This document shows, one piece after another, positions 17,512 to 25,098 of a stretch of 64,000 nucleotides of DNA; position 1 is the first letter of the stretch; the number at the start of each line of letters is the position of its first letter. A program made the position numbers and the translations under genes. Below the pieces are notes generated by a model. It did not search any database. It saw only the letters and a program-made list of their open reading frames with translations, and was not told where the DNA came from. The stretch comes from Chitinophaga niabensis (GTDB lineage: Bacteria; Bacteroidota; Bacteroidia; Chitinophagales; Chitinophagaceae). Location: positions 558,001 through 622,000 of the forward strand of contig NZ_FSRA01000001.1 of NCBI RefSeq assembly GCF_900129465.1, read 5' to 3'.

Positions 17512-18751
17512 TAATATTATATTCCTTCAGTTTTCTGTACAAAGTCCGTTCCGAAATTCCGAGGTCGAGCGCGGCATCTTTACGTTTTCCTTTGTGTTTC
17601 TTCAGCGCTTTTTCGATCAGCTCTTTCTCTTTATCTGCTATAGAGAGGGTTTCTTCCACTTCTTCATGATGATCTATTTTGCTGCTGTCCTGGATAATGT
17701 AAGGCTGCGGGTTGGAAATGATTCCGGCAGGAGCGGTCTGTGGTTCAGGTTGCTTGAAGTTATGCATTACATTTTCTTCCGGGAACACACCGGCATGCGC
17801 CATGGAAGGATTTTGCAGGATATCGAAGAACATTTTCTTCAATTCCGTTACATCCTTTTTCATGTCAAAGAAGAGTTTATAAAGGATGTCCCTTTCACTG
17901 TTGAAGTCGCCACCGGTACTGCCGCCGTTGTGATTCGGGGCAAGCATGGGCAGGCGGTTGGTCACCTGCGGCTCTGGCAGGAACCTGCGCAGTTCCGCGG
18001 CACTCACGTGTTTATCTGTTGCCAGTACGGAGATCTGTTCCGCGATATTCTTTAATTCCCGTACGTTACCGGGCCAGGGGTAATTGGTGATCATGTCCCG
18101 CGCTTCATCGTCCAGCTGGATGGAAGTGGTTTTGTAACGTTCTGCAAAGTCCACGCAGAACTTGCGGAAGAGCATAGCGATATCTTCTTTCCTGTCGCGC
18201 AGGGAAGGAACCCGGATGGGTACCGTGTTCAAACGGTAATACAGGTCTTCCCGGAACTTACCCTGCTGGGTGCTTTCCAGGAGATCGCGGTTGGTTGCTG
18301 CGATCACGCGAACATCTGTTTTTTGTACTTTGGAAGAACCTACGCGGATGTATTCGCCGGCTTCCAATACTCTTAAGAGACGGGCCTGGGTGCCCAGCGG
18401 CATTTCACCTATTTCGTCCAGGAAAATGGTACCGCCGTTTACGGTTTCGAAATATCCTTTACGGTTATCAACGGCCCCGGTGAATGATCCTTTTTCGTGA
18501 CCAAATAACTCAGAATCTATTGTTCCTTCAGGGATGGCGCCGCAGTTCACGGCAATAAAAGGGTTGTGTTTGCGGGCGCTCAGGGTATGGATGATCTGTG
18601 AAAATACTTCCTTTCCCACACCGCTTTCCCCGGAGATCAGCACCGTAAGGTCGGTGTTGGACACCTGGGCGGCTACCTGCAGGGCATAGTTCAATGCCTG
18701 CGAATTGCCGATGATGCCGAAGCGGTTCTTTATACTTTGAATGTTGTCCAT
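17504..18751 (-). CDS. sigma-54-dependent transcriptional activator (AAA+ and Fis HTH, no receiver domain)
   Basis: 415 residues from MDNIQSIKNRFG. The AAA+ domain starts almost immediately: Walker A GESGVGKE, the sigma-54 contact loop GSFTGA in ELFGHEKGSFTGAVDN, Walker B GGTIFLDEIGEMP, arginine-finger region YYRLNTVPIRVPSLRDRKEDI and WPGNVRELKNI. A linker of about 110 residues follows, then a Fis-type helix-turn-helix at the C-terminus (KHKGKRKDAALDLGISERTLYRKLKEY). There is no N-terminal receiver, GAF or PAS domain, so regulation must come from its own abundance or a partner. It lies between miaB and lptE, a placement conserved in Bacteroidota as I recall; its targets are unknown. Confidence 0.93.
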   Translation of the reverse strand: MDNIQSIKNRFGIIGNSQALNYALQVAAQVSNTDLTVLISGESGVGKEVFSQIIHTLSARKHNPFIAVNCGAIPEGTIDSELFGHEKGSFTGAVDNRKGYFETVNGGTIFLDEIGEMPLGTQARLLRVLEAGEYIRVGSSKVQKTDVRVIAATNRDLLESTQQGKFREDLYYRLNTVPIRVPSLRDRKEDIAMLFRKFCVDFAERYKTTSIQLDDEARDMITNYPWPGNVRELKNIAEQISVLATDKHVSAAELRRFLPEPQVTNRLPMLAPNHNGGSTGGDFNSERDILYKLFFDMKKDVTELKKMFFDILQNPSMAHAGVFPEENVMHNFKQPEPQTAPAGIISNPQPYIIQDSSKIDHHEEVEETLSIADKEKELIEKALKKHKGKRKDAALDLGISERTLYRKLKEYNINE

Positions 18752-18770
18752 CTGTTTTGTAATTTTTAGC

Positions 18771-20186
18771 TTATCCTTCCACAACCTTTCCCAGCAAGGT
18801 ACCAGCGGTACAGTTCTCTACTTTGACCATCACATATTCACCTTTTTTATGTTCTCCTTTCGGGAATACGATCACTTTGTTCTGATCATTCCTGCCGAAA
18901 AGATCGTTTTCTGAACGTTTGGAAGTGCCTTCTATCAATACTTTAAAGGTTTTTCCCACATCCTTCTGCATACTTGCCAGGGTATGTGTGCGATGCAGGG
19001 CAACTATTTCTGCAAGACGGCGCTTCTTTACATCAGGTTCCACATCGTCCCTGTACCGTCGGGCGGCCAGTGTGCCGGGGCGTTCAGAGTATGCGTACAT
19101 ATAAGCGAGGTCAAAACGGGCGTAGTTCATGATGTCCATTGTTTCCTGGTGGTCTTCTTCCGTTTCTGTGCAGAAGCCGGTGATCACGTCTGTGGAAAGG
19201 CCACAGTCAGGGATCAGTTCCAGGATACGGTCTACCTTTTTCTTATACCATTCCCTGGTATAAGTGCGGTTCATCAATTGTAAGATCCTGTTGCTGCCGC
19301 TTTGAACAGGCAGGTGGATATAATTGCAAATATTTTCGTGCCTGGCGATCGTGAGGATCACTTCGTCTGTAATGTCTTTCGGATGGGAGGTGCTGAAGCG
19401 GACCCTTAACAGGGGGCTGATCGCGGCCACTTTTTCGAGTAAGAGGGCGAAGGTGACAGTTTCGTCCCTTTGCTCGTCCACGAAATAATAGGAATCCACG
19501 TTCTGGCCCAGCAGGGTTACCTCGCGGAAGCCCCTTTGGAAGAGGTCCGTGGCTTCCTCAATAATGGATTGCGGCTCCCGGCTCCTTTCCCGGCCACGGG
19601 TAAAGGGCACTACGCAGAAGGAACACATGTTATTGCAGCCCCGCATGATGGACACAAAAGCGTTTACGCCATTGCTGTTGAGGCGTACAGGGCTGATGTC
19701 CGCATATGTTTCTTCCCGGCTGAGCAGTACGTTAATGGCTTTCTGGCCGGAGGAGGCTTCTTCTATAAGGTCGGGGAGGGAGCGGTAAGAATCCGGTCCA
19801 ACCACCATGTCTACCAGCTTCTCTTCTTCGAGGAATTTGGATTTGAGGCGTTCTGCCATACAGCCCAATACCCCTACCAGGAAGCCTGGTTTGGCCTTTT
19901 TGATGCTTTTGAACTCCGTGAGGCGTTTCCGGACGGTTTGTTCGGCTTTTTCACGGATGGAGCAGGTGTTAAGGAGTACAAGGTCAGCTTCTTCCACGTC
20001 CCTGGTGGCCCCGAAACCCTCTTTATTGAGGATGGAGGCCACAATCTCGCTATCGTTAAAGTTCATGGCACAGCCATAACTTTCTATATAAAACTTTTTG
20101 GCGTAGGTACGCGTATCTCCGGCCTGCGGAGCGATTGCTTCGCCCTGGCGGTTCTCATCATGTACTTTAGGTACGGTATCCAACAT
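18771..20186 (-). CDS. miaB: tRNA-2-methylthio-N6-dimethylallyladenosine synthase MiaB
   Basis: About 471 residues from MLDTVPKVHDENRQGEA; an upstream in-frame start is possible. Radical-SAM methylthiotransferase that adds 2-methylthio to i6A37 of tRNAs. The N-terminal UPF0004 domain has cysteines in SYGCAMNFNDSE, NTCSIREKA and VLGCMAERL for one cluster. The SAM cluster motif is MRGCNNMCSFCVVPFTRGRERSR. A C-terminal TRAM domain follows (VLIEGTSKRSENDLFGRNDQNKVIVFPKG). Length is typical. It heads the minus-strand block running to secG. Confidence 0.96.
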   Translation of the reverse strand: MLDTVPKVHDENRQGEAIAPQAGDTRTYAKKFYIESYGCAMNFNDSEIVASILNKEGFGATRDVEEADLVLLNTCSIREKAEQTVRKRLTEFKSIKKAKPGFLVGVLGCMAERLKSKFLEEEKLVDMVVGPDSYRSLPDLIEEASSGQKAINVLLSREETYADISPVRLNSNGVNAFVSIMRGCNNMCSFCVVPFTRGRERSREPQSIIEEATDLFQRGFREVTLLGQNVDSYYFVDEQRDETVTFALLLEKVAAISPLLRVRFSTSHPKDITDEVILTIARHENICNYIHLPVQSGSNRILQLMNRTYTREWYKKKVDRILELIPDCGLSTDVITGFCTETEEDHQETMDIMNYARFDLAYMYAYSERPGTLAARRYRDDVEPDVKKRRLAEIVALHRTHTLASMQKDVGKTFKVLIEGTSKRSENDLFGRNDQNKVIVFPKGEHKKGEYVMVKVENCTAGTLLGKVVEG

Positions 20187-20268
20187 GCACTGTCTAAATT
20201 TAGAAGGGCAAAAATACATAAAAAAATGACAGAATGACAGGTTAAGTTTTGCTTATATTTCGGCTCTT

Positions 20269-20538
20269 ATGAAGGTAGCACCTGACAAATGGAAGCATTT
20301 TTACGTGGGCGTTCCGATGGGGATCGTGTTGCAGTTATCGGGGTTTTTCCTGTTCCCGGGGGAGTTGTTGTACGGGGCGGTGTTTGCCCTGGTTGGAAAT
20401 GTGGGGATCAGTTATGGGTTTGAGTTGTTTTCGCTGGTTACGGGGAAGGGGCATCATGATCTTATGGATGCGGTGGCGGCGGTGATTGGAGGGGTTTTGG
20501 GGCAGGGGGCGGTGTTGCTGACGTTATTATTGGGTTAG
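20269..20538 (+). CDS. small membrane protein with a DKWKHF motif
   Basis: 89 residues, with about three hydrophobic segments. The N-terminal APDKWKHFYVGVPMGI motif and the later GKGHHDLMDAVAAVIGG resemble the conserved DKxxHF...D-x-x-A-N pattern of YfiM/DUF2279-type and VanZ-like membrane proteins; a full DUF2279 protein is encoded elsewhere in this window. Function unknown. Its 3' end overlaps the convergent ADP-ribosyltransferase-like gene by 12 bases. Codons are G-rich compared with the neighbour across the junction. Confidence 0.65.
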   Translation: MKVAPDKWKHFYVGVPMGIVLQLSGFFLFPGELLYGAVFALVGNVGISYGFELFSLVTGKGHHDLMDAVAAVIGGVLGQGAVLLTLLLG

Positions 20539-21225
20539 GTATGCTGAATAGTATGCGGGTGTTTCCTGAACGGTGTTATCGGGGATGAGGAAGTGTAGTT
20601 TTTCCGGCTCCGGCCATTGGACTTCTTCCCTTGGGATGAAGAAGCCTTTTATGCAGTTAGGGTTCCTGACGCATATCTGGATATGTGTTTTTTCGTGGAA
20701 GCCGGCATTTTCGTAGATGGGGGAGCCTTCGATGAAGACGCCGCGGGTGGAATCGAAGGGAGGGCGGTGTAAAAGCCTCATTGATTCATGCAAGTTTTCA
20801 ATGACTGAACAATCAAGTTCTCTAAGAACACGATCTTTTGAGTCTTTCGAATTCTTATTGAAGGGTAAATTTTTATTTTCTGAAATAGCAGACTTTTTCA
20901 GATTTTCATAGGAAGATTGAATTGACCTAATATGTTTTTTGTCTGTTAAGTCTAAACAACTTCCCAAACTTAACACAGCGCCCAGTATTGCGGGTTTCTC
21001 AATCTTTTTTCTGCCAGGAGGATTAGTGGCAAAATCCAAGGCCCGCTCATAATTGTTTTGCCAGAAATAGAAGCCATATCCCAGCCAGTCATGCCTGTTT
21101 TCGCTGGCTTTTAACATCATGTTTCCCGAAACAACGGCATCTCGAACTGATTCTTCACAACCGTGAAAGCCTAACACTAATCCAGCGTCGGAAGTATATA
21201 CATATTTCGCTTCAGAGGTTAACAT
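20527..21225 (-). CDS. putative PARP-like ADP-ribosyltransferase (possible toxin)
   Basis: 232 residues from the ATG (a TTG nine codons upstream is an alternative). The N-terminal third resembles the NAD-binding core of PARP-type ADP-ribosyltransferases: LGFHGCEES (His21, in the position of PARP HG) ... WLGYGFYFW (Tyr53, in the position of PARP GIYFAD) followed by NNYERALDFA, the equivalent of the SKSA helix. A later strand pair, RGVFIEG (161-167) and HIQICVRNPNCIKGFF (181-196), would place the third catalytic residue; Glu166 or Gln183 are candidates. It follows a 63-codon gene by 30 bases. The DNA is markedly AT-rich, suggesting recent acquisition. Toxin function is inference from fold likeness and the small partner. 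Confidence 0.6.
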   Translation of the reverse strand: MLTSEAKYVYTSDAGLVLGFHGCEESVRDAVVSGNMMLKASENRHDWLGYGFYFWQNNYERALDFATNPPGRKKIEKPAILGAVLSLGSCLDLTDKKHIRSIQSSYENLKKSAISENKNLPFNKNSKDSKDRVLRELDCSVIENLHESMRLLHRPPFDSTRGVFIEGSPIYENAGFHEKTHIQICVRNPNCIKGFFIPREEVQWPEPEKLHFLIPDNTVQETPAYYSAYLTQ

Positions 21226-21255
21226 TTTATCGAAGGCTGGTAAGATTAACAAACT

Positions 21256-21447
21256 TTATTCAATTCCTTTCTTTGCTGCTTTATCTTCTTCTGCAGCTTT
21301 TATCTCTTCTTCAGTCATTGGTACAAGCAGGTGTCTGATACCTAAAAAATCTATTAATGCAGCTGCGTACTCCTTTGATGATTCTATTTTTTTCCTTTGT
21401 TCTAATAAGCCGTCTTCAATCTGTTGGTGAAATTCATTTGTAGTCAT
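21256..21447 (-). CDS. small protein upstream of the ADP-ribosyltransferase-like gene (possible antitoxin)
   Basis: 63 residues from MTTNEFHQQIEDG (a start six codons earlier is possible). Highly charged and mostly helical: QQIEDGLLEQRKKIESSKEYAAALIDFLGIRHLLVPMTEEEIKAAEEDKAAKKGIE. No signal or membrane segment. It shows no clear DNA-binding motif. Small size, tight spacing and upstream position relative to the ADP-ribosyltransferase-like gene fit the antitoxin position of a type II toxin-antitoxin operon. Function is inferred from context only. Confidence 0.6.
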   Translation of the reverse strand: MTTNEFHQQIEDGLLEQRKKIESSKEYAAALIDFLGIRHLLVPMTEEEIKAAEEDKAAKKGIE

Positions 21448-21723
21448 ATAATGAAACATAAACAATGGTTTTTATTGAATGCAAAAATACGGATTCTTGT
21501 TTTTCCAATGATGCATCATCAATAAAAATATTATTCTTCATTGCGCAGGATGAAATATGTCTAAGCGAAAAATTCTTCCATTACATTTGTATTCACACCT
21601 GTGTTAAGATCAGGTACCTCAAATCTCCTCACAGAACAGAACGCCCCCGTTTCCTGATCACCATTGCACTCATTAAAAATACTGCTGAACAGGTTTTAGT
21701 TTTTCTTTCTTTTTTCGCCAGCA
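21448..21723. other. AT-rich spacer, no gene seen
   Basis: 276 bases upstream of the small partner gene and downstream of the bestrophin gene (both minus strand). It is AT-rich, and open frames here do not look like real proteins. It presumably contains the promoter of the small gene, but I cannot point to convincing -33/-7 boxes. Confidence 0.5.
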
Positions 21724-22710
21724 TTACATTAAGATGTTGTTTTGTGCGGTGGTGGGAGAGGGAAGGTCTGCTTCGTCCAGCATATCCCGCATATCTATTT
21801 CTATGGTCCGGGAAATATTGCTGATGGGTACATCGTTAGCGCTGCCTTCAAAAGGGTTGTTGGAACTTTCTCCTACTACGTCCAATGCAACAAATACCCA
21901 GGACAGTAATAGTGAGAACGGGATGTTCAGCCAGATGGAATATCCTTCTATCATCGTACCGTTTCCCAGCTTCTGAAATTCATTCAGCAAACCAAAGGGT
22001 ACAAGTAACACAAAGAAGTATAACAGGTAACTGGCAATAGAAGAAAAGTGACGGGGATAAGGGAAGTTCTTAATTCTTTCCGCTCTTCCCTGGCAGTCAT
22101 AGAAAGCCGTTACAGAACTTTGTAATTGCATCATCTGTAACTCCGTTAGCCTTAAATTATTGATATGCCTGGATTGCATGGCCATCAGCTGTGTTGCTTT
22201 GTTCTTTTTAGCGAGAATGTAGTGAAGTTCTTCATCCGGCAGGTATTTCCTTAACTCTTCTTCCATAGTGGCCTGCTTTTCAGGAACGCTGTAGAGGGTG
22301 GCATATTCCACGTTTTCCGGGCTTTCCATATTCTCCCATGCCCTTGGCTCCCTTAATTGATAACGAAGCGCCGTAAGCCAGGCAAAATGCCTGTGAAAAA
22401 TGGTTTTAATATCTTCTTCATTTTTTACAAAATCCCTGACCATAACGGCGAAGGCCCTGCTGCTGTTAACAATGCTGCCATAAATGATCCTTGCTTCCCA
22501 TAACCGGGAATAACTGGTGTTATTCTTAAAACCAACAATGAAGGATACCGCTGTACCTAAGAGTGCTACGGGTACCCAGGTAATGGATAAGAAAGTGAGG
22601 CCAAGGTGGTAGAGTATGGTTGGGATCAGGGCCAGAAAGAAGAGTTTGTAGATATGTCTCCTTGTCCAGTATACAAACTCTCTGAAAGTGTATCTTCTTC
22701 CTATGTTCAT
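21724..22710 (-). CDS. bestrophin-family (UPF0187) anion-channel-like membrane protein
   Basis: 328 residues. The N-terminus MNIGRRYTFREFVYWTRRHIYKLFFLALIP and the following SFIVGFKNNTSYSRLWEARIIYGSIVNSSRAFA match bacterial bestrophins, as does FVLLVPFGLLNEF and the acidic SSNNPFEGSANDVPISNISRTIEIDMRDML near the C-terminus. Bacterial bestrophins form pentameric channels conducting ions across the inner membrane; selectivity here is unknown. Single gene; both flanks are gene-poor. Confidence 0.92.
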   Translation of the reverse strand: MNIGRRYTFREFVYWTRRHIYKLFFLALIPTILYHLGLTFLSITWVPVALLGTAVSFIVGFKNNTSYSRLWEARIIYGSIVNSSRAFAVMVRDFVKNEEDIKTIFHRHFAWLTALRYQLREPRAWENMESPENVEYATLYSVPEKQATMEEELRKYLPDEELHYILAKKNKATQLMAMQSRHINNLRLTELQMMQLQSSVTAFYDCQGRAERIKNFPYPRHFSSIASYLLYFFVLLVPFGLLNEFQKLGNGTMIEGYSIWLNIPFSLLLSWVFVALDVVGESSNNPFEGSANDVPISNISRTIEIDMRDMLDEADLPSPTTAQNNILM

Positions 22711-23119
22711 TGCCAGGGTTTTAGGTGTTGAGATAAATGTACAATTTTTCCCTACTTATTGTTCTAAGGGTATCTGGTCATATTTAACCAGAAGATGATG
22801 ACCAGCACTGGACCCTGGGATTAGCCTGAAGCATAAAGACAGGGCAGATAGGGGTTAGCGGGAAGGAAGATACGATATCAGTGGAGATGATGCTGATCGG
22901 AGGCTGATGGTATCAGGAGCGGAGGTTGTAACAGGAGTTCAGGGGTGCAAACGGTGCATTTTAGAGACAGCGCCTCAGAAAAGATGCAGAAATGGGCAAA
23001 AGCAGGTTGTATTTTCATTGCTATTGTATAAGATCAAGGTAAATTTTCTTTGGTGAATATAGTTCTCCCGGCGGAAGGGATCGCTTCGCGTTATTTCTTT
23101 TCACCCGCCTCATTGGATG
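22711..23119. other. gene-free interval, nothing recognised
   Basis: 409 bases upstream of the bestrophin start and downstream of the 270-residue gene. The middle part (about 22845-22950) is unusually G/A-rich on the plus strand and purine-skewed. I see no open frame with protein-like composition, no strong hairpin and no tRNA. Confidence 0.5.
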
Positions 23120-23932
23120 CTATTCCAGCTGCACGTAATGAACGGCTTCAGGAAGTTGCGTAACGGGCTTTAATTCCGGCTGATCATAATAGATGATATC
23201 TGTTGATGTTGCCGGCAGGGAAGGAACGATATCGATGATATCCGCTGCAAAATACTTGCGGTTCCCTAATGCATAAAGCTTTCCACCCTCTTCGCTGAAT
23301 GCTCTTACCTGCAGTACTACGATGGTTTCTTCATCACCTGCATTAAAGGGCAGTACCAATTCTGCTGCGGCAGCTGGTTTGCTGAAATCGATCAATACTT
23401 TGTCTGATGCCGCTTCCTGGCAGGCACCTTCGTTAAAGTTCACGCCAAGGGCGATCACTTTGATCTCTATGTGCGTGGTGTTGCGGGCATGGCGAATGTT
23501 GTTCGCGCCAAGAGCAGGAATGGTAATGCGAAGGCTATTACGGTCCTGTACCACTTTGGGGCTGAAGGAAAGGAGGTGGCTCAGTTCTGTTCTTTCGTTG
23601 AACCGCATACCCGTTAACATGGATAACTTGTTCCGCTGAAAGCGCCTGCTGCCTCTTTGCTTAGAGCCTGCGTACAGTACGCGGAGCATATCAGCATTCA
23701 ACCGGTTGATCATGCCATCATCATGACGGATGTTCAGTTCCGCCCGTAATCCCTGCCGGATCAGTTTACCAGCTTTGCTGGCCGTTCCGAAGTCAATAGC
23801 AGAGAGCTGGGTAGCTTTACTCCTGCGTACCTGTTTAGGCATTGTCCGGAAATATTGCTTCCCGTTCCGGTAATACCCGACGTACTCGCCGATCTTACCA
23901 GTCATTCTTAATAGTCCTGTGTTTTTAGACAT
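23120..23932 (-). CDS. Bacteroidota protein of unknown function
   Basis: 270 residues, no signal peptide. The opening (KNTGLLRMTGKIGEYVGYYRNGKQYFRTMPKQVRRSKATQLSAIDFGTASKAGKLIRQGLR) resembles, from memory, a family of Bacteroidota proteins that begin with a K-G-x-x-x-x-x-G-x-x-G-x-x-x-x-Y pattern and often occur in several copies per genome. The C-terminal half is beta-rich (VVQDRNSLRITIPALG, HIEIKVIALGVNF). No catalytic motif is visible. It is isolated between a gene-free interval and tRNA-Gly. Function unknown. Confidence 0.65.
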   Translation of the reverse strand: MSKNTGLLRMTGKIGEYVGYYRNGKQYFRTMPKQVRRSKATQLSAIDFGTASKAGKLIRQGLRAELNIRHDDGMINRLNADMLRVLYAGSKQRGSRRFQRNKLSMLTGMRFNERTELSHLLSFSPKVVQDRNSLRITIPALGANNIRHARNTTHIEIKVIALGVNFNEGACQEAASDKVLIDFSKPAAAAELVLPFNAGDEETIVVLQVRAFSEEGGKLYALGNRKYFAADIIDIVPSLPATSTDIIYYDQPELKPVTQLPEAVHYVQLE

Positions 23933-24074
23933 AATGTAATAGTGTTTTTAAAGTGAATAAAAATTGTTTCAGCCAAAAACATTAAAACTATGCCAGTTGT
24001 GAGCGGGGAATCTTGATATAGATCAAGATTTTGAGAGGTTAACAATTGCAATCAGTTGCAATGTGAGGATTAAC

Positions 24075-24106
24075 AAAAAAGCAGGTAATGTGCCATTACC
24101 TGCTTT
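24075..24106 (-). terminator. terminator of tRNA-Gly
   Basis: A perfect stem, GCAGGTAATG pairing with CATTACCTGC around a three-base loop and extended by A-T pairs, ends in TTTTTT on the minus strand. It lies just after the 3' end of the tRNA. Confidence 0.85.
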
Positions 24107-24113
24107 GCAAAAG

Positions 24114-24186
24114 AGCGGGAAACCGGGCTCGAACCGGCCACCTACAGCTTGGGAAGCTGCCGCTCTACCAAATGAGCTATTCCCGC
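24114..24186 (-). tRNA. tRNA-Gly (anticodon CCC)
   Basis: 73 bases folding as a full cloverleaf: acceptor GCGGGAA/TTCCCGC, D-stem GCTC/GAGC, anticodon stem GCAGC/GCTGT with loop TTCCCAA (anticodon CCC, reading GGG), T-arm GCCGG-TTCGAGC-CCGGT, and discriminator U73 as usual for tRNA-Gly. CCA is not encoded. Confidence 0.96.
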
Positions 24187-24195
24187 TAATGTTGA

Positions 24196-24203
24196 CAAAT
24201 ATA
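24196..24203 (-). promoter_or_regulatory. -7 box TATATTTG of the tRNA-Gly promoter
   Basis: Matches the Bacteroidota -7 consensus TAnnTTTG and sits ten bases upstream of the tRNA 5' end. No convincing TTTG -33 box is visible; that region runs into the end of the HxlR gene. Confidence 0.5.
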
Positions 24204-24221
24204 CAAATGTATCCCGTATGG

Positions 24222-24626
24222 TTACACTCCCTTCCTTAACTTCTGATAATATTCCTTAATGGCCCCCGCCTTATCCTTCTTAATTTTCTTCCCCAGCTCT
24301 TTCCTCGGACAATTCGCATTATACTTCGCCCCCCAGTCCATGATCTCAATAACGATCGGCAACAGGTCAATGCCTTTCTCCGTAAGGCTGTAAATGAACT
24401 TCGACCTATTAGCAGGTGATACGCTTTTAATAAGGATCCCTTCCGCCTCCAGCACACTCAGCCTGTTCACAAGGATGTTGCTCGCTATCTTCTCCTCCGA
24501 TTGCAGGAATTCGCTGTAGGACAATTTCCCCCTCAGCATAATATCCCTGATGATCAGCAGTGACCATTTATCCCCGAAAACGTCCAGGGAACAACTGATG
24601 GGGCAATCCGACCTGGTCTTTTCCAT
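24222..24626 (-). CDS. HxlR-family winged-helix transcriptional regulator
   Basis: 134 residues with the HxlR signature: Cys near the N-terminus in SDCPISCSLDVFGDKWSLLIIRDIMLRGKLSYSEFLQSEEKIASNILVNRLSVLEAEGIL, then YSLTEKGIDLLPIVIEIMDWGAKY. HxlR proteins sense electrophiles, oxidants or other stress and usually repress a divergent gene. It is divergent from the SnoaL-like/TfoX pair, and two direct repeats fill the intergenic region. The C-terminus is Lys-rich (GKKIKKDKAG). Confidence 0.93.
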   Translation of the reverse strand: MEKTRSDCPISCSLDVFGDKWSLLIIRDIMLRGKLSYSEFLQSEEKIASNILVNRLSVLEAEGILIKSVSPANRSKFIYSLTEKGIDLLPIVIEIMDWGAKYNANCPRKELGKKIKKDKAGAIKEYYQKLRKGV

Positions 24627-24645
24627 ATAAAAAATGTTAAAAGTA

Positions 24646-24688
24646 CTTGCAAATTGAAATAACTTTCTATCTTAGTTCTTGCAAAATG
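24646..24688. promoter_or_regulatory. candidate operator and promoter of the HxlR-controlled genes
   Basis: Two direct repeats CTTGCAAA(T/A)TG start at 24646 and 24678, 32 bases apart (about three helical turns). The first repeat contains a TTG at -33 spacing (18 bases) from TATCTTAG (24668-24675), a near match to the TAnnTTTG -7 box for the plus-strand genes. A dimeric regulator bound here would cover the promoter. Confidence 0.5.
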
Positions 24689-24729
24689 CAACAACTATTG
24701 TAAAATTCCTAATCCTTAAAATCAGAAAA

Positions 24730-25098
24730 ATGGAAACCACAAAGCAATTGCTGGAAACCTATTATAAAGGTTTCGCCCAAAAACAAGGCTGGGAATCAGT
24801 TATTTCCGATGATTTTAAATACACGGGAGGCGGCATTTCCCAAACGCCCCTCACAGGAAAAGCTGCTTATATAGAGGTGATCAAAAGGTTTTCCCGCGTG
24901 TTTCAGTCCATGCGCGTAAAACAAATGATCGTGGAGGGCGAAAAGGCCAGCGTAATAGGGAATTACGATTTTAAATTCCCAAATGGTGAAACCATTAACG
25001 GCGATGTATCAGAGATCTGGACAGCAAAGGATGGCAAACTGGATTCACTCACCATTTTCTTTGATACCCTTACTTTTGACAAAAACACACCCAAATAA
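24730..25098 (+). CDS. SnoaL/NTF2-like protein
   Basis: 122 residues from METTKQLLETYYKGFAQKQGW, the typical opening helix of an NTF2/SnoaL-like cone fold (polyketide-cyclase-like domain). GLY/ALA-containing strands follow (ISDDFKYTGGGISQTPLTGKAAYIEVIKRF, VEGEKASVIGNYDFKFPNGETINGDVSEIWTAKDGKLDSLTIFFD). The function of most such small proteins is unknown. Start chosen because the preceding codons lie in the promoter region. The stop overlaps the next start (TAATG), so both are one operon, divergent from the HxlR regulator. Confidence 0.85.
   Translation: METTKQLLETYYKGFAQKQGWESVISDDFKYTGGGISQTPLTGKAAYIEVIKRFSRVFQSMRVKQMIVEGEKASVIGNYDFKFPNGETINGDVSEIWTAKDGKLDSLTIFFDTLTFDKNTPK

Noticed and set aside
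19470-20237. 255-codon plus-strand frame opposite miaB
   Set aside because: Antisense to a clear MiaB; its sequence has no domain.
22711-23119. Small RNA or hidden gene in the 409-base gap
   Set aside because: No promoter-terminator pair or strong structure could be identified by eye.
20527-24626. Prophage or integrated plasmid
   Set aside because: No integrase, capsid, replication or mobilisation gene and no tRNA-end repeats were seen.
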